64,000 nucleotides of DNA, taken from positions 27,623,867 through 27,687,866 of the forward strand of contig OU342630.1 of the NCBI GenBank assembly GCA_910589415.1, read 5' to 3'. Below, piece after piece: positions 26,391-38,803 of this stretch. The position numbers and the translations under genes were made by a program. This stretch comes from Malachius bipustulatus (taxonomy: Eukaryota > Arthropoda > Insecta > Coleoptera > Melyridae). Position 1 is the first letter of the stretch; each line of letters opens with the position of its first letter. Under the pieces are notes generated by a model, which made no database searches, was not told the DNA's origin, and was given only the letters and a program-made list of their open reading frames with translations.

Positions 26391-26690
26391 GTTGATTACA
26401 AGAAAACTACAGACACCCTCAACCAAAAACCCATAAATGTACTGCAAGAAATTGGTAAAAATGCAACGGTAAAAATATCAGAATCCTATGCGAAGTTTCG
26501 TGTAAGGACTTCAGATATAATAAGAGAAATAAACATTCAATGTGGAGTGTCACAGAAGTGCAAATCGTCCCCCTTGTTATTTACCTTGTACTCAAACAAG
26601 ATATTGGAAAATCTCTTCAAGCATAAGAGTATGGGTTAAGGTCTTGGAGAACTAATGAATAGATTTAGGTATGCCAATGAAGAAATTTCC
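26391..26690 (+). pseudogene. decayed reverse-transcriptase fragment of a non-LTR retrotransposon
   Basis: One frame from 26391 reads VDYKKTTDTLNQKPINVLQE, then ..CGVSQKCKSSPLLFTLYSNK.., then after a TAA stop (26637-26639) ..RFRYANE... These match, in order, the RT motifs (F)VDY.KAFD, G(V)RQG..LSPLLFNLY and the catalytic (R)YADD of non-LTR elements. The catalytic motif is altered to YANE, the QG turn to QK, and the frame has a stop, so it is dead. Flanking endonuclease and C-terminal parts are not seen. The C-terminal RT fragment near 62.8 kb may come from a related family. Confidence 0.85.
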
Positions 26691-26710
26691 AGTCCCAGTT
26701 TGTAAGATAT

Positions 26711-26891
26711 CTACAACCTCATGGCCGAAATAACGTTTATTTCGAAAAAACTTGCGCTTGGAGGAACATTTTCACTGATGGAGAAGCAGCAAACAGTTCC
26801 TCCAAACGTAAGTTTCTGCTTGCCGTTTCTCCGAGATTGCTTTTTTAGTAATGTCAGTTAGTGCACGTTATTTAGGCCATGAGGTATCCTG
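26711..26891. mobile_element. about 181-bp fold-back element, family G copy 1
   Basis: The left end ACCTCATGGCCGAAATAACG pairs with the right end CGTTATTTAGGCCATGAGGT, and the right terminus continues to ATCCTG then TA. A centre with GGAGGAACATTTTCACTGATGG separates the arms. A one-armed relative lies at 54001-54115. It has no coding capacity and lies directly beside the next palindrome (26897). Confidence 0.65.
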
Positions 26892-26928
26892 TATAAAAAT
26901 AATGTTGGCATAATGTACAATTATTATA

Positions 26929-27371
26929 CAAGTGTCTCAAAACTCAACGCCATCCCTTGTAGGGCTGATAGGACAAGTCATGACTGACCAGAATATCATA
27001 ACATGATCTTAGTAAAAAATGATTTCTTTTCAAGATAAAGTGCCGAAGTTAGGTCATGAAAAAAATTTCTTCAATTGGGTAAAAAAATCTAATTTTCCTA
27101 AAGATATGGCACCAGAATATTACTTCGGCACTTGATCAATATAACAGGGCTATGCAGCGTTGCGGAACAAAATTTAGAATGCAAGAATATGAAACTTTGT
27201 AACTGTTGCATTCGAAAAACTGATATAAATTATCGATTTTCACACAATTCATAAAAGTACCATCATCTCGATAAGAATTTTTTTTTACTAAGATCATGTT
27301 ATGATATTCTGGTCAGTCATGAGTTGGCCTATCAGCCCTACAAGGGATGGCGTTGAGTTTTGGGACACTTG
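26929..27371. mobile_element. 443-bp inverted-repeat element inserted at the centre of a 62-bp palindrome
   Basis: The ends CAAGTGTCTCAAAACTCAAC (left) and its near-complement (right) pair over about 90 bp, each next to TA (26927-26928 and 27372-27373). The flanks outside TA are themselves inverted copies of each other for 30 bp (26897-26926 and 27374-27403, one mismatch). Removing the element therefore leaves a palindrome with TA at its centre. No transposase frame is seen. TA duplication suggests a Tc1/mariner-like nonautonomous element. Confidence 0.8.
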
Positions 27372-27410
27372 TATAATAATTGTACATTATGCAAACATTA
27401 TTTGCTAGAC

Positions 27411-28006
27411 CACTCATGCAGAGATGGCCAACCCGCGGAACACAGTTTTAGAAGTGCGCATGCGAAAGTTTATTGAAAAAAAAAAAAATGTCATCTTCGG
27501 GAACCTTATAAAAATTCGTAAATTCCTATAAAACATTCCAGTGATAATGACAAATTTAAGGAATTTTATCGCGCTTTAGTCAATCAATTCAAAAACACTT
27601 TTTTTAATTTGAATAAATTTAACAAAATTATTTTGGTAAACTGTCAAGAATCCGAAAAGAAAAAAAGTAGTACCTAATCCGCAAAAAAATCAATTTTTTA
27701 TTCCTACTTCTGAGTAAATCACACTACTGAGAGACTGCATGACCTTTAACGTTGAAAAAATTTCTTCTGCGGCACCTTTCCGTGGCGCAAAGACCCTCTG
27801 GATCCCACCCTTTACCGTAATTAAATTCATTTCCACCAGTGATTGGCCAACCCAATTTCTTACAGCAAGAGTCTTCACTGGCCTATAAATAACATTATTT
27901 CACATTTTTATATCTCTTAGTAAGTATTTTGGAAAAGTTGAAAGTGATAAATCGCATTTTTTTCAGATAGTGCATGCACCCTTCCCAAAAAGGTTAGGCA
28001 CCACTA
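27411..28006. mobile_element. hAT-like nonautonomous element (about 600 bp)
   Basis: A perfect 8-bp repeat TGCTAGAC flanks the unit (27403-27410 and 28007-28014), the duplication size of hAT transposons. The right end reads, on the opposite strand, TAGTGGTGCCTAACC, a typical hAT terminus. The matching left terminus CAGAGATGGCCAACC starts at 27419, leaving 8 unexplained bases (CACTCATG) after the duplication. A 62-codon minus-strand frame at 27690-27878 is not recognisable as transposase. Confidence 0.6.
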
Positions 28007-28014
28007 TGCTAGAC

Positions 28015-31000
28015 TAAGCCAGGAAATAATTTTCAGCATTTTGTCATCATATCGCAAAACACTCGTATAGTAGGTACAAACTGACAGGATAATTAAAATG
28101 AATGTTTTGCAAATGTAACAAAATGTCTTGAATGGGTAAATAGCGATCGATAACTACTTCAATCTATACATACATCAAATCCAATAGAATTTAGCAAAAA
28201 TAGAAGGCAACCGGGGTATTGGCACAAAAAATGTATCGTATAGCTAAGAAACATCCTGGATTCAGAAAGATTATTCAGCAAAAGATCAATACCAACCCAC
28301 GAAGAACATCACCTGTTGATTGATAGGGGCTACTCTCGATCAGATCAGAGGCTGTTCACGGCTAGTTGATTTCAATTAACCGCCGAGAGAACCTTTCGCT
28401 CCAGTTTACGCTTTTAATGGTGCAAGCGGTGACCATTGTAAGTCAAGTGTTTATATTCATAAGCCTTCATCTGGTTACAGATCCTAATGTGTAGTCTTTA
28501 AGCTCAATTAGCTTTACAGAACCCGTCACTAATCACTAATCGTGATAAGCCGAGCATGGGAACCTGTCCGATTTTTACCTATCAACTACTAATTAACTGG
28601 AAGCAATAACACATGTCCAGTTATCCAATATAAAGTGGTGCTGGTGCTTATGAGTTTGAGTCGTGTGTGATCTGATTATTATTACGTCAGGTATGAAATC
28701 GCAATATTTAATTTACGTGTTTTAAATTATTCCGGCAGTCTTAATTTGTTGAAGTTGGGGATCTTAAAATAGATCGAAACTTTAGAAACAAATCGCTATA
28801 AAACGCCGACAAACGTAAGCCATGAAGGAAGATACGTTCTAGATCTGAACATGAACATGTAAATACCTAAGAGCACTGCGGTCTTTTAAATAACAAATCG
28901 CAGTATAATAATAATATGAAAATAATCGTATACAGAGTGGGAAATTCAAGTACTACTAGGAATCCCCATCATTGGAATATCGGAAACGGTAAGAGAAACG
29001 AGAAAATTGTTAGGTATTCATATATACTTTTAGTTTTTACTTCGTTATACCCGAACGTTATAAATTCAGTACTTAAAACCTGAGAATTACTAAAGCGTTT
29101 TCAATACTACAACCTAATATTGGCCAGGTAATCTAGCTATGTAATGAAGAAGGAAGCGAGAAAATTAGATCAGTAATTCGTGAGTTATCAAAGAACCTAC
29201 AGAAAGATAAAACGACGTTATACGGTTTATACATGACGAGATGACATCCTGGGAGGAGCTGCGCGATTAAAGGAGCTTTCATGTTAGCCTAACAGATCGG
29301 CAAAACCGAGCAATTCAGTGGCATTAAAATGATTTTTTCTGATGACTTGCACAAATATGTCCCTATTCGGATTATTGTGTCTCCATAACAGTTGCTCGCG
29401 TCCGCATTAACTGTACCATAGTACATGAAGAAGGAGTCATTAAAATATTTCGAACGCCCGATAAAAGTAAATCATTTGGATTTCTTAAGGTCGCCGAATG
29501 AATCCAGCAATTATAACGGGTGATATAGTTGAAGCGTCGAAATGGGTTAGATTACAGCACAATGAGATGTCAATTACGGCGGCATTCAACGTTGATCGTC
29601 TGCGGGATGATACATTTTTTTAGCGATTGTTGCAAAGTAGCTGTCGATGAATAAATCACCGGTTCGATGATGAGCGTTTTATTTTAATTCATGACGATGC
29701 ACCTTGGATTCAGCGAGCCTTTAAAAGGTTGCTTGAATTTTAAATAGGAAGGTAAGGGGTGGAAATTGAGTATCCTTGAACACATTATTTGAAATAAGAT
29801 TTTTAAATTATCAATTAAAATAAACTAACCGACCCTGAGACTGTTAACTAACGATTACGATTAATTTCGAAAGATACGACCAGCAGATCCCGTAGATAGC
29901 GTGACGCACTGCCTTATATCCAACATCTCTCGATCTTATGAGCACATTATCTTAAATTGGCCCAATAATTCACACGCTGAAATGTATTATCAATCATCCA
30001 TCGACGCCTAATTGACAATCGAAACGCCAAATTCTCAAAGTTCCCACTTCGAAACGTATCTTAAATTTCATCAAGGATACGATCCAGTCTATCGATGAGC
30101 TGTCGATGATCAACAAATGGCAACACAAAATCTGATATTGAATTGATGACCAACAAGTACGGATCCCGCTCATCGGGTTTTCTCAATATTTTCCCATGTT
30201 TATTGTTTATATTTTAGTTACCTACGCCTTTTCTTTACCAATTCATTTATGTATACTTGAATTGAACTTGATGTGCATGATTATACTCATTTCTACAGTT
30301 GTGTAAAGAGAACAAACAGTCAATGCGCAGCGCAGAAGAAGTTCAACTTTATGCGAATAGTTTTGTATATACCTTGTCCTGCCTCGTTGCATTGAAATGC
30401 GTCGACAATCGTACAATGTAGTCTATAAATTGAGATCTACCTTTGAAATCGAGCATAACCGTTTAATTGTTATTTACAATTGTCACCTTATTCGTTACAA
30501 TTGTGTAATATTAGAAGGTATATCGCGTCCAAATAAAGAGATCAGATAATGATATTAACCGAGTTAACTTGCCCATTGTGTTTGTTATTATGCGATAAAT
30601 CCCTGCATGCCTCGATAAGTAATAAGTCTCAAAGTATATTGTTGATCTGAGACCACTCAGCCGTGAAATTTGATCTAGCAAGTGACACAATCGATATGTC
30701 AAATTGGAGGTTGCTTAGTAGATGCAACAACTATCATTAATGATTCTCTAAATCATTCTTGTTGATGATTATGCTAAAAATGATTAATCAAGTTAAGCGT
30801 ACCGTGAGAGTTTATTTTCTCGTACGTTTAGGGAAATCCTAAACTTCTTAACGAATGGCTATGATATACTCAATAGAATTTGAATACAAACAGTAAGTCA
30901 GGTCAAATGAGTATAAAATATAATACCAAAGTAGTCCGTCGACCAGGGTTCGTCATGAACCCGGTGAATGGTTAAAATAGAAAAAGTTGCAAAACTGGGG

Positions 31001-31391
31001 AACAAGTGAAACAGCCGAGCGAGCTGAAGCGTCGGCTCTCTGGAAAATGAATGAGAGAAAATTAAAGCAAGCTAAGACTTGTTGAATCCAGAACTTCAAC
31101 TTTTTTAAACGCTACTTTGGTCCACTTTGGTAAAGGGTTTCAATTTTTCAACTGTTTTTCGTTTTGTATCCCTGTGTGTGTGTGATTTAAAATTTAATTA
31201 TATTTATGCTTAGGTATCACCCTCCCATATCGTGGTTTGATAACGTCTTCTCACCATCCTTTTTGTTACATCCTAAAGTTGCGGACACTGTAAAGCTGAC
31301 AACTAACCTGATGATGGGTTAACTACCAGAAACTAGTCGACATGCTACTTTGGTAATATATTTAATACTCATTTTAAGTAATTTGTTGTTT
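28015..31391. other. intron without recognised genes
   Basis: Mixed composition: 28290-28720 and about 29.9-30.7 kb are less AT-biased, the rest is AT-rich. No exon, RNA gene or paired repeat termini were found. Possible regulatory content cannot be judged from one sequence. Confidence 0.35.
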
Positions 31392-31847
31392 TTATAGAAA
31401 GTCCTTAATGTCCGACTGGTTCATGATTTCACAGTAATGGCTCTGTTTCAAGATAATCTTAAATGAGAAATTTTCAAGAGCAATAAATGAGCAGGCGATA
31501 TATTTTCTAAAATAGGATACTGCACTAGGTGATAAATAAAGGTGTTTTTTTGCTCCACAATTTTTGCTCTGGGGGATAATGATAAGTATGTGTGTAACAA
31601 ACGTCATGCACGCCACGAACACACCAATACCCAATGCAACCTTGTCCATTAAAATTTTTTCAGTTGATGCTTTCTTCACCTTTTTGCCGGGCCTGATAGA
31701 CCTTCGATTTTTTTGGTTGGCACTTTCTTCCCATTTGTTTAAGGTAGGAATCTGCAATTGATTAAAATTTTCATTATTCTTGATCTTCTTCTTGACTAAT
31801 AATTCTTTTCGTCGAGCCCAATGTTTGGGAGCAATTAATGGTTTTGA
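31392..31847 (-). CDS. unrecognised open frame of about 151 codons with a membrane segment, candidate exon
   Basis: This minus-strand frame is open from just after a TAA at 31848-31850 down to the stop at 31392, the longest stop-free run of unknown content in the intron. It reads a basic stretch (APKHWARRKELLVKKKIK, then RRSIRPGKKVKKAS). A hydrophobic segment, VALGIGVFVACMTFVTHILI, follows about 110 codons before the end. The first in-frame ATG is at 31649, just before that segment. An acceptor-like AATTGCAG ends at about 31753. The basic-then-hydrophobic arrangement suggests a small single-pass membrane protein or a piece of one, but I do not recognise a family. The last 60 codons look less gene-like. 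Confidence 0.3.
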   Translation of the reverse strand, partial: SKPLIAPKHWARRKELLVKKKIKNNENFNQLQIPTLNKWEESANQKNRRSIRPGKKVKKASTEKILMDKVALGIGVFVACMTFVTHILIIIPQSKNCGAKKHLYLSPSAVSYFRKYIACSFIALENFSFKIILKQSHYCEIMNQSDIKDFL

Positions 31848-31850
31848 TTA

Positions 31851-33615
31851 TAGGCTGAAGGACCAGGGTTTTAAAACCCCGAAGGAAACAGAAGTTATGC
31901 AAAGTAAATAATTCGAATAAGTGACCTTTGGTCTGCTTTCTGTCTCCTGATGTTTGGTTGTAGACCAGTTAATTTTAACGATTAAGCCGCGGTTGTGAGG
32001 AGCGGTTAATTTAAGTTCACGACACGATTAACTACTACGAATGTATTAACACGAATTAGGAGGATGTCTGACGATCCGTCCAATACGATTTGCGAATCTC
32101 GAAAATGCGACTTGCTCCGACAACTTCGCCGGGTCAAGTATTTTCTTCCTTTTTTCACTTCTCCTTTGCATGTGCGGGTAAAAGGGAAGGAAGCGGTGGA
32201 TGGTGTGTTCTTCGAACCACGAATTTACGTTGAAGAACGAACTGTTGCTGAGTGAAATTAGCATATCGTTCATCGGGATTGAGATATCAATTTCGACGAT
32301 TAAATCAATTACGATGACGGAACATAACGGTTTCGTTGACACTACTCACGGAATACTGTGTTAACCACTTGCAAAACAGGAGTACACTTTTTATAGTCGC
32401 TTAAATTTTAGAGGCACAAGTGCTTCATTTGCTTTTGCGGCTTGTAGTAACACTTTTTCAGGGAGATCAGGCGAAAATCATCTTTTTGCGACATTTTGCC
32501 TCACTTTCTCGAGATAAAATAGTTATGGTAGTTATGACACTACCTACTACACAATAAGCAGAATAAGTTTTAAGTCCGCTTTCGCGTGATTTTTTTTTCA
32601 ATTTCTGTGATTACATTAAGTTGTAATGCAGGTAACGTCAAAAAACATGGACGTTCAATTATAGTATTCCATTGACACCAACAATTTCAGTAAATTCCGT
32701 TTAGATTTAAATTATAAGAGTAGTAGAACATTAAACGTTGAAGATACCATGGGCGTCATAAAGGACCCTCGGTCGAAGTGCATCCCTTGGGCCCCAGATA
32801 GCTTTGAAGAAAACCTGCGACCGGAAATACCGCGGTAACGAAGTTAGAACTCTTCAGTTTGCACACTATAATGAAATCTTAGAATAACCTTCATCTGACA
32901 TCGAAAGGTTTTAATCTACACCGGTTTGAAGATTATAAAAGTCACTTATTATTGAAAAATTTCCCCCTTGAGGAACACTTCAACAAAACCGATGGAAAAA
33001 TTCGAGGCAAAACTTTATCGCACCACAAAGTTTGCGATCTTAACTACTAAGTTATCTTAACTACTAACTACTAAGTTGATGGACACATTTTGGTAATCAC
33101 CGGAAAAATTCGAAATGTAAACCACAATCTGCTAAATTGAACTTTCTCCCTTCCAGGCTTATTGCGGTTTGATGCACCCATGTGCATAATATATTACATA
33201 TCGAAAGTCACTGAAGAAACCGTATAAAAGGATTCTTTCGTCCTAGCCAACAAAGAAGTTGCCAGATGATCTCTTTCTGTGACAAGCCTAGCGGTTCTGT
33301 ACCCTCGTTGGGACTGTTTTGTCGGAAGACCTGTCCATGACTTGCTAATCGATCCTGTTAGATGTCTTTTTTACGCCCAAGAGGACCACCAACAAACACT
33401 CATACGATCCTTCAAAAACTGAAACTCAAACTCGAGGAGAGATGACGACTCGGCTTATGATTTTGCGTTGTGTAAAGACGCATAGCAATTATCTGGAATC
33501 AAACGAAGTAAAAAAAAAAGATTATGATAGGACAACTAACAGGATGGCTACCTTATCCACAGCACGGAGCTGTAGATCTTGTGGTTTATAAAGTTTGAAG
33601 TTTTACACTCACGAT
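31851..33615. other. intron, no recognised gene
   Basis: A 98-codon minus frame (32046-32342) and a 63-codon plus frame (32064-32255) overlap on opposite strands in a less AT-rich patch. Neither resembles a known protein. Around 33040-33080 the word AACTACTAAGTT recurs in short order. Confidence 0.35.
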
Positions 33616-33906
33616 CTAAACTAACAAACGGTACCAGAAGAACATGGGTTCCAGCTTGAAATTACGAGTTTGCAGAAGAGGTGGTTTCGTCCCATCTTTT
33701 TTATTAGTAGGGATTATTTGATATGGATACCCGCACAATATTTGACCAAGATAAGGACTCCTAAATAAGTAACAGGTAGGGAGGTTTGATGGTAAATCTT
33801 CTGGTAACTCTATAATTTTCGGAAAGCAGATTAAGTCCTCTCGTAAGAACTTTAGCCGGTTAGTCGGATATATAAATCGGATTCCTTTTAAAAACTTCAC
33901 CTCCAT
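33616..33906 (-). CDS. unrecognised 96-codon open frame, doubtful
   Basis: ATG-started minus-strand frame beginning MEVKFLKGIRFIYPTNRLKF, with a proline-rich middle. No family was recognised. A donor-like CGTGAGTG lies just after the stop-side end near 33613, but no partner exon was found. It may be chance. Confidence 0.18.
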   Translation of the reverse strand: MEVKFLKGIRFIYPTNRLKFLREDLICFPKIIELPEDLPSNLPTCYLFRSPYLGQILCGYPYQIIPTNKKDGTKPPLLQTRNFKLEPMFFWYRLLV

Positions 33907-36900
33907 TCTTTTCGTCTGTTCTCAGTTCATTTATAGTTAGTTGTATATTATTTTAAAACACTAATAATAATATACGAAGTGTTTAATTGACAAGTGGCTC
34001 AAGATAAAGTTCTGATATAGAAGAAGCATAAGTAATATATTTCTTCAGAATGTTGGCGTCGTATAAGTTTCTAGAAATAGGTTGATGAGATCAATGTAAC
34101 GTCTACTGTCATTTTATTTTCAAATCAGCGATGATCAAGGATCTATACTTACTCCACATGCAGCGGCTGAAATTAGGCAGGGTTTTGAATCCAATTCAGT
34201 TCAATCATCAGGAAGCGAACAGACATAATTGACAATTGAGAAATGGTTTCTCTAACGACGAATTGACTCGTTATCATTAACGTGCGGATTCGTCCTTAGA
34301 ACGGCATAAGGATAACGGTCCAAGCTGGAATCCTGTGCATAATTATCACAACTGTACCTCGCAAAGAGGATCCAATTCATTCACGCTGCTCCTTATTTCT
34401 TTTCTCCAAGCCACACACAAAGAGATATGCACCATCACCGGCTTTTATTTGAACTAATTATTTGTCGATTTATCAAATTATTTTCACGACTACTACATAC
34501 CTATAGGTAGGTACTACAGTTTTCTCCGATAACATACGTTCCTTTGTGGATTGTTTGTGTTTTTTTCAATCACGCCTGTCCGGATATTTTTCTTCTTAGA
34601 CGATGCCTGCATGTGTTATGAGTTTAGTTTAGTTTCGGTCACGGGTATTATTGCAAGTCATAACTGTCTGCCTGTCTGTACGTATGTGTTTGTGTGAGAG
34701 TTTGTTCGTCTCGTATGGGTACCAATGTTCAATTTGGACTGTTTGGTTATTATCTGACAGTAGCGCAGCTGGATGTATTTTTATGATATATGAATCTGAA
34801 TGGTAAAGGTGAACGGAACGAGATTCAATAAGAATATTTATCCTGCCGTAAGAATATAGGAAGCCGAATCAAAAATGTGATTGATTTATAAAAAATTAGG
34901 AGGAAACAGTTTTTTAAGCTTTTCTGTTTAGGTAGGTCAGAGCCATTTCATTTACTTACAATCTGGCAACATGCCCTTCTCTATAGGTACTTTTTTTATG
35001 TTTGAAATTTAAAAAATGGAAGAAGCCCGTAAAGTATATGAGCTGTTCCATATCCAATAGCGCAGTTCTACAAAGTAGTGACGCAAGTATAAGAAAAATT
35101 ATTGTTTTGAAGAATCTGTCAAATAATGCTAGTTGGTACCGTGCAGAATTCAGTCATAAGAACAGAGTTCCTGCAAAGCCAGTCACAACCAGCACTCTCA
35201 AGAAACATTATCGATTAACAAACGTTATTAACAGCTCCAATATCAGTAATATTCTCCATTATGGCTACCCACTGACAAGCGTGAGATTTTGAAGAAACAA
35301 AAAAATAGCTAGATATAATCTTCTCTACCTCCAACACGGAGTATACTTAGTGATATTATTCTGGAGCCAGCATAACATTCTCAACATGAAATTCATTTTT
35401 TTTACCTTCCTTTTAAGCGTCCAAATCCCTGTTTGATATGATTTAAGTATAAATCATCATTTATTCATCGTTATACCCAACATAACACTTGTTTGCGAGA
35501 ATTTTGTAAGTAGTGTTTTATCATCAGGCAGGAATGCATGTGGAAAGTTTTCAACAACACCAACACCATAGAAGAGATCGTGAACGTTATTAGGGCTCAG
35601 AGATTTTGATATTACGCAGACTACATAAGCAAGAGATGCTATGCTGTAAAATATCAAGCTTTCATTCCATTTACACAATTTTATAACATACTAATTGTGG
35701 CTATAAAAGGTAAATTTTTAAGCGAAAACACTAATTCATTAAAAAGTGATCTAATCTATCAAAGAAGATATGATAAAGAGTACATAGGATTAGGATAATA
35801 AAACCTAAACTTTAGAATTTTTATAACGTCTATTAATTTTTTTTAAATCTTATTTTGAATCTCACAGGTAAGTAGATTAGACCTCGTTGGCTCCATGAAG
35901 GTTTATATGCGCATTAATGACAATTTTATTTCGAGTTTGCTTCTTCAATGCATTGATGAATAACACCAGCACCAGCAATCATCTCGACTTTTATTATTAA
36001 CATACGAGTCGTAAAACGAAACTAAAAATAATTTAAGTGGCATTCGAAATTACTTGAAAGTAATGATGTCATTCGTTATCGGGATATATTTGGAAAAAAA
36101 GCTTAGCAGTTGTTTCTGATCACCTATTGTGGTGATTATTGTTATGAAGAGTTTTTTCTATGCCTGTTAAAGTCAATGTTTATGCTTACCCATAGAATAG
36201 GTACCTAAGTAGTCGTAAAATTGGTCTTGTTGCTGTTAATTTGTTATTTTTTTTAGATAAACTAGAAAAATAATAATACGTTGTTGACCAGTTTTACAAT
36301 AAGTAAGTATAATACTTAAAGGCAGCACCCATTTTACATGCACAATTAATATTTTGGCCAGAATCACTCCTCCTAGTAAAAGCATTTACTAGTAACATGA
36401 AATTATATTACAACTGAATGACCTAGCGTTTTCTGATACGTCAAAATTATCGATACATTAGGGAATATTTTTACTTAAATTTGTAACATTCTACAAGCTG
36501 CTACCTAAACTCTTGGATCTGATATAGGTAAATTAGATAAATATTGCCCTAACATGACAAGAACAAGAGAAATGTAATTTTTACAAAAAAAAATGTAAGG
36601 TAAAAATATATCAGGGTTGAGGGTGTCTGAGCTGATGTCATTGCACCCTACAAGCTGACCGGGAACTTAGTACATACCTACCCATGTGAAAGGAGTGATC
36701 TATTTTAATCAGATCTTCCTTTGAGCGGCCATTTCGCAGCAATATTATGATCAGATCAAGCTGGAAGGTGTAACCTCTAATAATAAAACCATCAGTCTGT
36801 TATTAAAAAACTCTGGAAAAAACTAGAAATAGGTAATGTCGTAAAAGAAAAAAAATAAGACCGGAATTTTATATTAAAACTTGATTGGCAGTAAAGGACA

Positions 36901-37552
36901 AGGACCTTGCAAGATATTTTTATATCCTAATGAGAAAGTTGCGTGATCTAATTTATTGATAGAAGAGTTTGTTGTCAGTGCTTGCACTATCACGCCTGGT
37001 TTACAAATAATTTCCATTAAGTTGTTAGAGATGTTCTACGTCAATTGCTGAAGCAAGATGAGACCAACAATGTCACTTAAGTAATTCAAAACAATACATT
37101 TCCTTTGTTGTTCTGGCCGTCTGAAAGATAACTTTCTATTCCCGAGTTTCACTTTTTCTTTAAAAAAAAATTCCAACTAAGTATAAGTAGGTACGTTAAC
37201 GCAAATCGCAAATAAATATACTCGTATATATGCAAATACTTACAAAATTTATCTTCTGTGATTCTATTTCTCAACCTTATTGCAGTTGTTGCCAAATTAA
37301 CAGACATTTGTTTAAACATGTTAACTAGGTTATGCTATTTTTATTTAATTTCGAAATAAAAAACCTTTTTGTGCATTGATGGTATAAATATTGTATTTCT
37401 ATGTGTTGATTCCAATTGATTCTATGTGTTCACCAATATTTTCGGCATTTTAGAAATTCGATTATTGAAATTTTTTATGGTATAGTATTATTTTAGTTGT
37501 GTTATTGCTATCCAATGTTGTACTATCCAATGATGTACATGAAATGTTTATA
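33907..37552. other. intron, no recognised gene
   Basis: Mostly AT-rich. About 33.99-34.45 kb and 34.6-34.76 kb are less biased, the latter with repeated TGTCTG/TGTGTG words. A 96-codon plus-strand frame at 35002-35292 is serine/asparagine-rich and unrecognised. No paired termini were seen. Confidence 0.35.
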
Positions 37553-37901
37553 CAGGGTGATAAAAAATTTTAAAAATTCTGAGATTTCTCCACGCGTCCA
37601 CAAATAAATAAATCAAAGAAAGTACAAATGTTTCTATACCATAGGATAGTACATGAAAAGTTAAAATAGGGACATGTAAGCCGTTTTTCTCTATCTTGAA
37701 CCGTTTTCGTTGTACAGGGCCTTGGACTTGAAAAATTGCGATTTTCACTTGTTTATAACTCAAAAACTTCTCAATTTAAACACCAACTGTAAAAGCCAAT
37801 CTTATTTTTTCTTCTCAGACAATCTAAAAATGCAATAACATAGGAGCATTCCATATAAAAAAACATAACTTTGATATGTTTCACGCTTTTGGGACAGCCT
37901 G
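37553..37901. mobile_element. 349-bp element, family B relative
   Basis: It begins CAGGGTGATAAAAAATTTT after TA (37551-37552) and ends GGGACAGCCTG before TA (37902-37903). Internally it shares AGGGACATGTAAGCCG, AAAATTGCGATTTTCACTTG and TTTATAACTCA with the arms of the large palindrome at 59633-60489, so it is one arm of that family with its own termini. The 71-codon minus-strand frame over it is repeat sequence. Confidence 0.65.
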
Positions 37902-38026
37902 TACGTTATGAATATAATTTTAAAACGTAGCTCTGCCGGGTCTCTATCCACTCCAAAAATAAAAAGATCCTAAGATCCAGAGACACGGCCATAATCTTCC
38001 GTGGCGTATACCGTGTACCGTGTATG

Positions 38027-38226
38027 TATACAGGGATTCAAAAAATATAAATTTTTACAAAAACTCAAGCTATTTTGAAACGACTCGATCGATTTGCCTC
38101 AAAATGTAACATCAGACCACTCCTTATGGATATCCCACAATAATTTCAGTCCCCTAGATTGAAAACTGCAACCTGAAATTGTGTAACAAGAGATAAAAAC
38201 AGGTATTTTTGAATTTTGAAGGGACA
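38027..38226. mobile_element. about 200-bp element, family C copy 2
   Basis: It starts CAGGGATTCAAAAAATATAA after TA and ends near AAGGGACATC. Read on the minus strand it matches 10168-10371 (TTTCAATCTAGGGGACTGAA; GTCGTTTCAAAAT), with many substitutions. It is noncoding. Confidence 0.55.
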
Positions 38227-38803
38227 TCTATAGAAGTCACGCGACACGCGACTTTGGGAAACTTTTTTAACAAAACAAAGTCCCCCGTAAGTTCTACAAA
38301 AATGCAAATTTCAGTCATTAATCTTGGAAGATGAAGCTATAGGGGCGTTTTGAAAACCAAAAAATTACTATTTTGTGGAATAGATAAATATGGAAATACA
38401 ATGAAAATTTCAAGCTCATGCTCGTCACTGACACTGCCGCTATGCCAAAAACAGAGAAAAACACTGCTGAAGAAATAGATCACCATTTCTTACATTGGTT
38501 ATTACGGTCAGGTCAGGTCAGGTCACCCACACAGATGTCTCTCTACTGATTAAAGATCGGAGTTAGGAGGAAAGTTTCTGGTAAGTAATCAACTGGTGTT
38601 TGTTTTCGTTGAATGCATTACATTATGACTTCACTAACTAAACTTTAAAAATTGTTCAGCAACTATTTGGCGGTAGATTTCGAGTTTATGTTCTGATATC
38701 TAAAAATTATAGCGGTACAACAATAAGGAAGACTATTATTTCACCATTTTTTTTACAATAACATGTTGACTAAATACTAAATATATATTATTTTTTCTAT
38801 AAC
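38227..38803. other. intron between repeats, with a GGTCA tandem run
   Basis: Four consecutive GGTCA pentamers lie at 38506-38525 (next entry). The rest is AT-rich and unannotated. Confidence 0.4.
38506..38525. repeat. four tandem GGTCA pentamers
   Basis: GGTCA repeated four times without spacers. AGGTCA is the half-site bound by many nuclear receptors, but here the units overlap in a 5-bp register that does not give a standard spaced repeat. A simple pentamer microsatellite explains it as well. Confidence 0.9.
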
